Shown: one piece after another, positions 8,951 through 14,053 of the stretch
Layout of the letters: each line of letters opens with the position of its first letter
Numbering within the stretch: the first letter of the stretch is position 1
Source: a virus
DNA length: 31,957 nt
Strand: one strand, 5' to 3'
Virus record (IMG/VR): IMGVR_UViG_3300007533_000002
Coordinates: 1-31,957 of that record
Notes under the pieces: generated by a model
Told to the model about the DNA's origin: nothing
The model's database searches: none
Seen by the model: the letters and a program-made list of their open reading frames with translations, nothing else
Position numbers and translations under genes: made by a program

Positions 8951-9178
8951 TTATTTCTTTTTTGACATTTTAGAGAAAGTGCGTGCAAGTGAAGCGCGTT
9001 TGCGTGTAGTAGAGCTATATTTGCTCGGATTGTTCTCAACTTGTTTAGCAAATTGTTGAACAGACTTACCTGCGCGTTTTGCTTGTTTCGTAAATGCACC
9101 TTCTTTCATGTTCATTTTTTGAATCCAGCGCTTAGACGTTTTTTTCGATGACTTATTGTCGCTTTTCTTTGTCGCCAT
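8951..9178 (-). CDS. small basic phage protein between the terminase genes
   Basis: Protein of 75 aa with a very high Lys/Arg content (starts MATKKSDNKSSKKTSKRWIQ, ends LARTFSKMSKKK). The pattern of a Lys-rich start, WIQKMNMKEGAFTKQAKRAG and a C-terminal RASLARTFSKM matches a small protein often found in phage genomes, whose function is not established. Charge suggests nucleic-acid binding. It overlaps the small-terminase end by 26 bases and almost abuts large terminase, so a packaging role is plausible from context only. Confidence 0.75.
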   Translation of the reverse strand: MATKKSDNKSSKKTSKRWIQKMNMKEGAFTKQAKRAGKSVQQFAKQVENNPSKYSSTTRKRASLARTFSKMSKKK

Positions 9179-9743
9179 TTTCTTTCAAATCCTTTGAAAC
9201 ATTATTTAATAATTGAACAGCTTCATGAACGCTAGTCACATTCGCTAAATCAACAATGACTTTAGAAAGCTTAGATGCGTCTTCAGCAGAGAGAGCGCCG
9301 CGTTCAAACGCTTCTAAGAGCTGTGTAGACTGCTCAGCATAGTTCTTGCACTTAGAAAGCTCTGGAAGTTCTTCATGTCGATTCGGCTCATAGATACCGA
9401 AGCGTTGCTTTAAATTGACTATATATAGAGCAGTGTCGAAGTTTTTGTTTGGGCGTTCTAGCTGTTCGAGCGCGATTTGATGTAGATATGCTTTAGATTT
9501 TACTTCTGCTTCTGCGTATGCGAGCGCAAACTCGGGCTTATAATGTTTATTTTTTGCACCGTTCGCTAAGCGAGGCTGCTTCCATCTGTGCAAAGTCCGC
9601 TCAGTTACGCCAAATTCGGCAGCACACATCGCGACTGTATAAGCGCGACTCATCATCTTGATCAAACGCGCGGGAAAGTCGTCCTGGTATTTTTGATCGA
9701 AATGCTCAGGAAATTTATCTCTATCAATCTTGCGATTAGTCAT
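9153..9743 (-). CDS. terminase small subunit (pac recognition), putative
   Basis: Protein of 196 aa directly upstream of large terminase. Residues of about 36-55 (TVAMCAAEFGVTERTLHRWK) form a clear helix-turn-helix, as in small terminases that bind the packaging site. A helical oligomerisation region follows (KPEFALAYAEAEVKSKAYL), then a charged C-terminal tail. It is the first gene of the leftward late operon. P22 gp3 (162 aa) has no strong sequence match here, so the call rests on HTH, length and position. No good SD precedes the ATG. The pac site is probably within or near this gene, as in P22, but cannot be pinpointed. Confidence 0.82.
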   Translation of the reverse strand: MTNRKIDRDKFPEHFDQKYQDDFPARLIKMMSRAYTVAMCAAEFGVTERTLHRWKQPRLANGAKNKHYKPEFALAYAEAEVKSKAYLHQIALEQLERPNKNFDTALYIVNLKQRFGIYEPNRHEELPELSKCKNYAEQSTQLLEAFERGALSAEDASKLSKVIVDLANVTSVHEAVQLLNNVSKDLKENGDKEKRQ

Positions 9744-9772
9744 AATTAGAACAATTAAGAGTGTAAAAACGA

Positions 9773-9801
9773 GTTATAGCTGAATAAAATCATGTCAGCA
9801 A
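9773..9801 (-). promoter_or_regulatory. candidate late leftward promoter
   Basis: The minus strand has TTGCTG (9801-9796), a 17-bp spacer and TATAAC (9778-9773). Transcription would start near 9766, 23 bases before the small-terminase ATG. The -35 overlaps one arm of an inverted repeat (TGTCAGCA at 9793-9800, TGCTGACA at 9826-9833), a likely operator or activator site. Confidence 0.5.
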
Positions 9802-9993
9802 GATGACACGAGTCTTTTTTAATAGTGCTGACACGTGCGCAGGCGCGCGAAAGGGGGAAGGAGAGATATGAATAATAAAACAAGAAATCACTAAATAAAA
9901 GAATAAAATAAATAATCACTATTTTATAAGCAGAAATAAGCATAAACAGTTGAACTTAAATTTAAAATTTTAATATAGATTCGGATTTTATTG

Positions 9994-10022
9994 TTGACAA
10001 GAACACGCGATTATACTACAAT
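9994..10022 (+). promoter_or_regulatory. strong sigma70 promoter of the accessory (CRISPR-antagonist) operon
   Basis: Consensus -35 TTGACA (9994-9999), a 17-bp spacer and -10 TACAAT (10017-10022), one base from consensus. Transcription would start near 10029. The -35 sits in TTGTTGACAA, a short imperfect dyad whose core TGTTGACAA recurs beyond the operon's other end, so repression here is plausible. Such strong promoters are typical of early-expressed anti-CRISPR operons. Confidence 0.8.
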
Positions 10023-10079
10023 AAAAAAAGTGGTGAGAAGGAATCTACACTACAAAACACAAACACAAAGGTGAAAATC

Positions 10080-10547
10080 ATGAAATCTTTAAATACTGCT
10101 ACAGAAAATAATAATTTAGTTATAAGCATTTCTGAAGTGTCAGCTTTCTATCCAATGGATCCAGGTGGTTTAGAAGTTAGTTGCAAAATTGACAATAAAA
10201 ATTACAGACTTTTCTTGCAATTGCCTGACTGCCCAGATTCTAGGCATCATGTAATAGAAGGTGATGAATTATCAGACGATAAAATTCAAGAAGTTATAGA
10301 CATGATTGAAGAAGAATATAGCAGCTTGACATTAACAGCTAACGAACACGCAATTTACGACTTTGAAGTAAAAGAAGTTGAGCATGATGATGAAGACTAC
10401 ACAGTAATTATAGATAAAGATAAAGATAACCCCACACATCTAGTAGTACAAGAGAGCAAATTTTCTAGCTACTACAACGTAGAATTATATGAAGTAGTAA
10501 CAGAGAACAAAGACGAGATTATAGAAAAAGCACTCAATGAAAAATAA
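10080..10547 (+). CDS. acidic 155-aa protein, first gene of the accessory operon
   Basis: The ATG at 10080 (MKSLNTATENNN) is chosen over a GTG at 10071 because AAAGGTG lies six bases upstream. The protein is strongly acidic, with about 37 Asp/Glu and far fewer Lys/Arg. Two parts are visible. The N-terminal module of about 55 residues (SEVSAFYPMDPGGLEVSCKI) is shared with the next gene, and an acidic C-terminal half (EVEHDDEDYTVIIDKDKD) is its own. No TM segment, signal or known domain is seen. A small acidic protein just behind a strong promoter and upstream of a Cas homologue is a candidate anti-CRISPR or DNA mimic; this is inference from context. Confidence 0.78.
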   Translation: MKSLNTATENNNLVISISEVSAFYPMDPGGLEVSCKIDNKNYRLFLQLPDCPDSRHHVIEGDELSDDKIQEVIDMIEEEYSSLTLTANEHAIYDFEVKEVEHDDEDYTVIIDKDKDNPTHLVVQESKFSSYYNVELYEVVTENKDEIIEKALNEK

Positions 10548-10560
10548 AATCAAGCTGAGA

Positions 10561-10591
10561 TCGCCTTGGAGGTTTCATACCCCCAAGGTGA
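10561..10591 (+). promoter_or_regulatory. intercistronic stem-loop
   Basis: TCGCCTTGGAGG (10561-10572) pairs with CCCCCAAGGTGA (10580-10591) across a seven-base loop, with one mismatch and one G-U pair. No U-run follows, so it is more likely a partial terminator, RNA-processing site or stability element than a full terminator. Confidence 0.55.
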
Positions 10592-10617
10592 CTTAAAAGA
10601 AACCCAGAGGAGAAATC

Positions 10618-10875
10618 GTGAAATCTTTAATTACTACTAACGATCATATTGTGCCAATCTTAAGCATGGCTGACGTGTCATCTTTCAGCATATTAGAAGA
10701 TGGTGGTCTAGAAATTAGTTACAAAATTGACAATGGAGAATACAAGCTTTTTATTAAGCATCCTAATAGTCCAGATTATGAACACTATGTAATAGAAGCA
10801 AATAATGGTTTTTTTATTTATACAAATCTAGTTTGCAGAGATAAAATCATAAAATTTTTAAATACTATTAAGTAG
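10618..10875 (+). CDS. 85-aa paralogue of the first accessory-operon protein
   Basis: Begins with GTG preceded by AGAGGAG at good spacing. Residues of about 15-60 (MADVSSFSILEDGGLEISYKI; EYKLFIKHPNSPDYEHYVIEA) align with the preceding protein (SEVSAFYPMDPGGLEVSCKI; NYRLFLQLPDCPDSRHHVIEG), so the genes arose by duplication. The C-terminus then turns into an unrelated hydrophobic and basic tail (FFIYTNLVCRDKIIKFL) instead of the acidic domain, so it is either a minimal single-domain version or a shortened copy. Function unknown. Confidence 0.7.
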   Translation: MKSLITTNDHIVPILSMADVSSFSILEDGGLEISYKIDNGEYKLFIKHPNSPDYEHYVIEANNGFFIYTNLVCRDKIIKFLNTIK

Positions 10876-10921
10876 AAATATACATAAATGAACAAATTAA
10901 ATAATTAAATGGAGATGAGCA

Positions 10922-11446
10922 ATGAATAAAAATTTAAATCTAGGTCTACTAATCGAAGCATCAAATAATCGAGTTCAGCAGCTCGCATATGAAATTTATA
11001 AGAGCATATTAGAATATAAAGAAGAAAAAGGAGAAAATAAAAACGCATTCTCAGTAAATGCATCATATGAAGATGAAGAGTTCGAAGTAGAATGTAAGTT
11101 TGATGAAGATTACAACATGTCAATTCTATACTTTGAAGATAGCGACAATGAAACAGTTTTATTTTTATACAATATCTGGGAAGAAGAAGATATATTCGCA
11201 ACAGCATATCTAAAAGTAGAAGAAGAACTAATAGAAGAAGAAGAACTAATAGAAACAGAAAATGTAGACGAATATAGTTCATTTGAAAATTATTTAGCAA
11301 ATTATAAAAACGTAAAGAAAATTGAAGGGGAAATCTGGAAAACACTAGACAATGATAAAACATGGAGCTTATTAGTTGAGATAGCCAGCATTATGATCGA
11401 GAATGGATGGGTAAATGGTTTCAAATGGATAGATAGCAATATTTAA
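10922..11446 (+). CDS. very acidic 174-aa protein, unknown
   Basis: ATG with GGAG eight bases upstream. An N-terminal helix (NRVQQLAYEIYKSILEYKEE) is followed by a beta-type segment (EFEVECKFDEDYNMSILYF), then a Glu-rich stretch (KVEEELIEEEELIETE) and a C-terminal helical part with tryptophans. Overall charge is strongly negative. It belongs to no family I recognise. Its place between the paralogous acidic proteins and the solitary CRISPR-type repeat with the cas8/5f-like gene makes it another anti-CRISPR candidate. Base composition is AT-rich and poly-purine in this operon, unlike the virion genes. Confidence 0.75.
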   Translation: MNKNLNLGLLIEASNNRVQQLAYEIYKSILEYKEEKGENKNAFSVNASYEDEEFEVECKFDEDYNMSILYFEDSDNETVLFLYNIWEEEDIFATAYLKVEEELIEEEELIETENVDEYSSFENYLANYKNVKKIEGEIWKTLDNDKTWSLLVEIASIMIENGWVNGFKWIDSNI

Positions 11447-11463
11447 AGAGAAACATCACTTAA

Positions 11464-11491
11464 TTTTACTGCCGAAGAGGCAGCTTCATTT
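11464..11491 (+). CRISPR. solitary type I-F CRISPR repeat-like unit (SRU)
   Basis: One 28-bp unit with core ACTGCCGAAGAGGCAGCT. It forms the five-pair stem CTGCC/GGCAG (11469-11473 with 11479-11483) with a five-base GAAGA loop, the hairpin that Cas6f (Csy4) binds and cuts in type I-F repeats. Against the common I-F core ACTGCCGTATAGGCAGCT, as I recall it, the mismatches are three loop bases. The outer bases diverge (3' handle CTTCATTT rather than CTAAGAAA). No second copy exists about 60 bp to either side, so this is not an array. It lies in the leader of the cas8/5f-like gene. Solitary I-F repeats of this kind are known as RNA anti-CRISPRs (RacrIF1); whether this one is functional is untested. 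Confidence 0.8.
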
Positions 11492-11565
11492 AAAAACAAG
11501 AAGTAAAAGCTAGAGAGCTTGAAGAAATGACAAAAAAAGTAGTAAAACTGACCAAGGAGAAAAAA

Positions 11566-12831
11566 ATGATTGCTACGCATGCGCCCAAAATTTTTAACGC
11601 TAAGCTGAAAGCAAGCGGATTAACAGCAAGAATTGATGCTACAGTACCCGATCACATTATATGCTCAAAAACTACCACAATGCAACGCGAATTTTGGGGT
11701 TGTCCGGTAAGCGCGGGAGATATAAAACATTGGAGACAAGCTGCAGAGATATTACCAAAGAGCAAAAATTACACTCAAAATATACCGAACCTGACAGATA
11801 CACATTTGAAACAAATAATACTGCCGACAAATTGGGCAAAAAATGATTATGTAAGCGTTACACCCGTTGCGAGTATGGGAGTGCTACATGAGCTGCATCA
11901 TCGCGTGTATGAAATGAATCTACCCTACAAAAAATGGGTCATTCAGCCGAATAGTAGTGCATGGGCAAACCATGGAGAAGCAATATTGTCTCAAAAAGGA
12001 GCACTGAGATTACTACGGAGAGGAGCAAAAAAAAATCAAGAAAGCAACTGGACCGGCGATTTCGTGCAACTAACAGCTCGGTGTGAGCGAATGAATGTGT
12101 CGGGGGGGATGATATCGGTAGGCTTTCCTGCAATCACAGCAATCGGTGGATTGGTACACTCATTAGAGCGACTAATCGAAGCAGACATTGAGTTTGCGCT
12201 TGGAATTAAATATGCGCAATGGCTATCTGGAGTACCGAAAATAACAACTTACAAAAGATCGCAAGGAGCATTTCATGGAAGAACAAAAAGTGGAAAAATC
12301 GAAGTGAGGCCAGGATATATAACAGAAGAAATCGTAGCAAACTGCGAAATAGTACTACTTTTACGAACTAAAGCAGATAAACAAGCGCTAGCAAAAGAAC
12401 TGGAAAATAAACATAGATTAGCAGGTGGTGATTTGTTTGATGTAAAAATTGCGATTATTAAAAATGAAAAAGCACCGGTGGCTAGCTATCTAAGAGATGC
12501 ATCAATAGATTTAATTAAAAAACGCGAACAAGCACACGAACAAGAACAAATCGATACGCTGCAAACAGCGTTAGAAATGTACGGCATGCACGGAGAGTGG
12601 CGAAAAGGTAAATGGCACCAACCCGAGATAAGTTACACTTTAAACCAAACAGGCTATGCGTTTCTAGAAATACCGACCAGTCGAGAGGGGTCGCGCAATA
12701 ATTATCCGCACGCCTGGGCCGAACCAGTTTTTTCGTTAATTACACAAAATAGCATGAATGAGTCATGCTGGTGGGAAAGAAAGAGCGCGCCATTTGGCAT
12801 AATATGGGAAGGAAGACAGAGTGCCGAATAG
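11566..12831 (+). CDS. stand-alone compact Cas8f-Cas5f fusion protein (type I-F3-like), probable CRISPR antagonist
   Basis: Protein of 421 aa from the ATG at 11566, preferred over 11527 because AAGGAG lies six bases before it. The order of conserved segments matches the natural Cas8-Cas5 fusion of Tn7-like I-F3 elements (Tn6677, about 640 aa): ATHAPKI at 3-9 (HNPKF there), YVSVTPVASMGV at 95-106 (YISLSPVASLSM), GALRLLRRGAKK at 145-156 (GAFRMLKSGAKF), GFPAITAIGGLVHSLER at 186-202 (GIPSLTAFFGFVHAFER), RLAGGDLF at 284-291, and a C-terminal GYAFLEIP block. About 110 residues that form the Cas8 helical bundle are missing between the Cas8 and Cas5 parts, as is an N-terminal stretch. Cas8f and Cas5f hold the crRNA 5' handle and read the PAM. 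With no Cas7, Cas6 or nuclease nearby, it may act as a decoy subunit in a host I-F complex. Confidence 0.85.
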   Translation: MIATHAPKIFNAKLKASGLTARIDATVPDHIICSKTTTMQREFWGCPVSAGDIKHWRQAAEILPKSKNYTQNIPNLTDTHLKQIILPTNWAKNDYVSVTPVASMGVLHELHHRVYEMNLPYKKWVIQPNSSAWANHGEAILSQKGALRLLRRGAKKNQESNWTGDFVQLTARCERMNVSGGMISVGFPAITAIGGLVHSLERLIEADIEFALGIKYAQWLSGVPKITTYKRSQGAFHGRTKSGKIEVRPGYITEEIVANCEIVLLLRTKADKQALAKELENKHRLAGGDLFDVKIAIIKNEKAPVASYLRDASIDLIKKREQAHEQEQIDTLQTALEMYGMHGEWRKGKWHQPEISYTLNQTGYAFLEIPTSREGSRNNYPHAWAEPVFSLITQNSMNESCWWERKSAPFGIIWEGRQSAE

Positions 12832-13216
12832 ATTAAATTTACCACAATTAACAGTAACAAAAGAATGCAACTTAGACGCGCAGTACAAAGTATATGCGAA
12901 AGCTAAGACCAAAACAAAAGAATGTCCAATGTGTACTCAAACGGAAATCGTGAGATACGGAAAATACAAATCATATCTTCACGATATACCGATAAAAAAT
13001 AAACCAACAGTTATCATATTTGCACGGTCAAGATACCGATGTAATTCGTGTCGAAAAACATTTCTGGAAAGAGTCCCATATAGATATGAACAAAGAATGA
13101 TGACAGAGAGATTAATTGAATTCATTAAGATGGAAAGTGTCCGGAGAAGCATGTGCAGTATAGCAAAAGAAATCGGAGTGCATGAAAAAACAATCCGTGA
13201 CATCTTAAAGGAGTAA
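12821..13216 (+). CDS. zinc-ribbon plus HTH protein derived from an ISL3-type transposase N-terminus
   Basis: Protein of 131 aa overlapping the cas8/5f-like gene by 11 bases, so probably cotranslated. Residues of about 35-85 form a zinc ribbon (ECPMC and RCNSC) around RYGKYKSYLHDIPIKNKPT, the N-terminal pattern of ISL3 transposases. A helix-turn-helix follows (SMCSIAKEIGVHEKTIRDIL) and the protein then stops. The whole DDE catalytic domain, some 300 residues in real ISL3 transposases, is absent, and no remnant follows. It looks like a domesticated DNA-binding domain. As the last gene of this operon it may be its regulator, in the manner of Aca repressors; that role is inference. Confidence 0.78.
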   Translation: MPNRLNLPQLTVTKECNLDAQYKVYAKAKTKTKECPMCTQTEIVRYGKYKSYLHDIPIKNKPTVIIFARSRYRCNSCRKTFLERVPYRYEQRMMTERLIEFIKMESVRRSMCSIAKEIGVHEKTIRDILKE

Positions 13217-13223
13217 TAAATAA

Positions 13224-13266
13224 GAGATCCTAGAATTTTTTCCATTTTAGAAAATTCTAAGATCTC
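13224..13266 (+). terminator. long hairpin after the accessory operon
   Basis: Arms 13224-13239 and 13251-13266 pair over 16 positions with one mismatch (GAGATC... with ...GATCTC), enclosing an 11-base loop. It starts seven bases after the stop codon of the HTH gene. AT-rich inner pairs could serve as U-tract on either strand. Probably the operon terminator. Confidence 0.6.
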
Positions 13267-13331
13267 CCAGCGGCCCTATTTCTCATAAAATTATTTACAG
13301 AAAACGTAATTAGAATGTATAAAAGCAGAAA

Positions 13332-13463
13332 TTGTGGACGATCCGACGGAACGTATTGACAAAATGATGGATGAAATGTGGACAACATGTTGTCCACATT
13401 ATCAACCACAAATTTGTCAACACTTCGCCCACAATGTTTAATTTTGATACTACTACAAACTGT
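13332..13463. other. palindromic intergenic site with DnaA-box-like motifs (candidate origin or operator)
   Basis: Between two convergent genes lies a perfect 26-bp palindrome (13375-13400, half-site AATGTGGACAACA). Its arms carry inverted TTGTCCACA, one base from the DnaA box TTATCCACA. Further TGTGG/CCACA copies lie at about 13332 (TTGTGGAC), 13406 (CCACAAA), 13429 (CCACAAT) and 13458 (CTGTGGAG). TTGACAAA at 13356 and TTTGTCAA at 13413 stand almost symmetrically about the palindrome centre. Promoters are not needed between converging genes, so a replication, recombination or regulator-binding role is more likely. Confidence 0.55.
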
Positions 13464-13797
13464 GGAGATAAATAATAAGATCTTTATTATATTTTTTTGC
13501 TAACTCAATGGAATGAGAAGTACCTTTGCTCACACCGTCCCAAAATGCATGCACTTGGTCGGCCATTTTAATAATTTCTATGTTGCGTAAAATACCAGCC
13601 GACTTTCCATACTTTTGCCAATCAGGGTAGAATATTTTGGTAGGAAATCCGCGAGTTTTCGCACAATGCATTGCATATGCATCAACTCCACGCGCTCCCC
13701 CGGAAACTATCACTGTTCTATCTGGTAATGAATTAATAAGAAATTGTACGGCTGAAAGATCGGGATAATTACGCGAACCAACTATTGCTACGTTCAT
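13453..13797 (-). CDS. SLOG-family (YspA/DUF2493-like) Rossmann-fold protein
   Basis: Protein of 114 aa with the complete small SLOG pattern: N-terminal VAIVGSRNY, then IVSGGARGVDAYAMHCA with the glycine-rich nucleotide-binding loop, FYPDWQKYGKSAGILRNIEI, and AFWDGVSKGTSHSIELA. This family is related to DprA, LOG and YpsA and is thought to bind nucleotides or nucleotide-derived signals; biochemical roles are mostly unknown. It occurs in many phages and mobile elements. No strong SD precedes the ATG. It lies downstream of a promoter plus intrinsic terminator, so its expression may depend on read-through. Confidence 0.85.
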   Translation of the reverse strand: MNVAIVGSRNYPDLSAVQFLINSLPDRTVIVSGGARGVDAYAMHCAKTRGFPTKIFYPDWQKYGKSAGILRNIEIIKMADQVHAFWDGVSKGTSHSIELAKKYNKDLIIYLHSL

Positions 13798-13818
13798 TTA
13801 TTTTAAAGCGCTGGGGAA

Positions 13819-13871
13819 GAAAAAAAATAAAAAGGGGAGCTCTCCACAAAACAAGTCCCTTAGAGCTACCC
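13819..13871 (-). terminator. intrinsic terminator ahead of the SLOG gene
   Basis: Nine-pair hairpin with one mismatch and an 18-base loop, followed on the minus strand by TTTTTATTTTTTTT. It ends about 20 bases before the SLOG start codon, so it either ends a separate small RNA or attenuates the SLOG gene. Confidence 0.7.
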
Positions 13872-13928
13872 TTTCAGTAGTCAACACAAAGAGAATAAAA
13901 ATGGATCAAAATTCATATCCCCATTTCA
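13819..13928 (-). ncRNA. probable small RNA (about 110 nt) upstream of the SLOG gene
   Basis: A consensus sigma70 promoter on the minus strand is followed after about 55 bases by an intrinsic terminator. Its arms are GGGTAGCTCT and AGAGCTCCCC (13871-13862 with 13843-13834, one mismatch), followed by a U-tract of 14 bases with one interruption. No ORF over 12 codons lies between. The unit lies divergent to parA. It could be a regulatory RNA or an attenuated leader of the SLOG gene. Confidence 0.55.
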
Positions 13929-13934
13929 CTTATT

Positions 13935-13963
13935 ATTCTACCAACGCATGAGGTGTATGTCAA
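13935..13963 (-). promoter_or_regulatory. sigma70 promoter for the small RNA / SLOG leader
   Basis: On the minus strand, -35 TTGACA (13963-13958), a 17-bp spacer and -10 TAGAAT (13940-13935). It is a near-consensus promoter, back to back with the parA promoter 30 bp away. Confidence 0.7.
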
Positions 13964-13992
13964 CGTATTAACTTAAAATCTTAAATGAGTAA

Positions 13993-14020
13993 TTGCGTAA
14001 AAACTTATTTATGTTATTAT
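13993..14020 (+). promoter_or_regulatory. parA promoter with upstream AT-rich repeats
   Basis: TTGCGT (13993-13998), a 16-bp spacer and TATTAT (14015-14020), 33 bases before the parA ATG. Just upstream are AACTTAAA (13970) and ATCTTAAAT (13978), motifs that recur in inverted form after parG. These are probable operator sites for autoregulation by the ParG-like protein. Confidence 0.55.
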
Positions 14021-14053
14021 GCTGAGGGTTGATAAGCATAAAAGGAACAGAGC

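Larger units (their letters stand above)
9744..10070. other. divergent control region between late and accessory operons (327 bp)
   Basis: No gene of normal size. It holds the candidate late promoter, the TGTCAGCA/TGCTGACA inverted repeat, a short GC-rich patch (GTGCGCAGGCGCGCG at about 9834-9848), an AT-rich stretch and the strong rightward promoter at 9994-10022. A strong SD (AAGGAGAGAT) precedes an eight-codon ORF at 9868-9894, which may be chance or a leader peptide. Confidence 0.6.

Noticed and set aside
10905-11363. Leucine-rich minus-strand ORF of 152 codons
   Set aside because: It is the antisense shadow of the acidic 174-aa gene; Glu codons read backwards give Leu/Phe. No SD, and the plus-strand gene has one.
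11464-11560. A CRISPR array next to the cas8/5f-like gene
   Set aside because: Only one repeat-like unit is present. Positions about 60 bp on either side hold no second copy, so there is no spacer bounded by two repeats.
11820-11840. Second ACTGCCGA match inside the cas8/5f-like coding region
   Set aside because: Only the first eight bases match; the complementary GGCAG arm is missing, so no Cas6f hairpin forms. Taken as chance.
13375-13400. Palindrome as a hairpin telomere site of a linear N15-type prophage
   Set aside because: No protelomerase-like gene is present and partition genes alone do not imply a linear plasmid. A shorter palindrome than known telomere sites.
9992-13423. A Tn7-like transposon bounded by TGTTGACAA ends
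   Set aside because: Ends are only 9 bp, one overlaps a promoter, no 5-bp target duplication is seen and no transposition genes are present.
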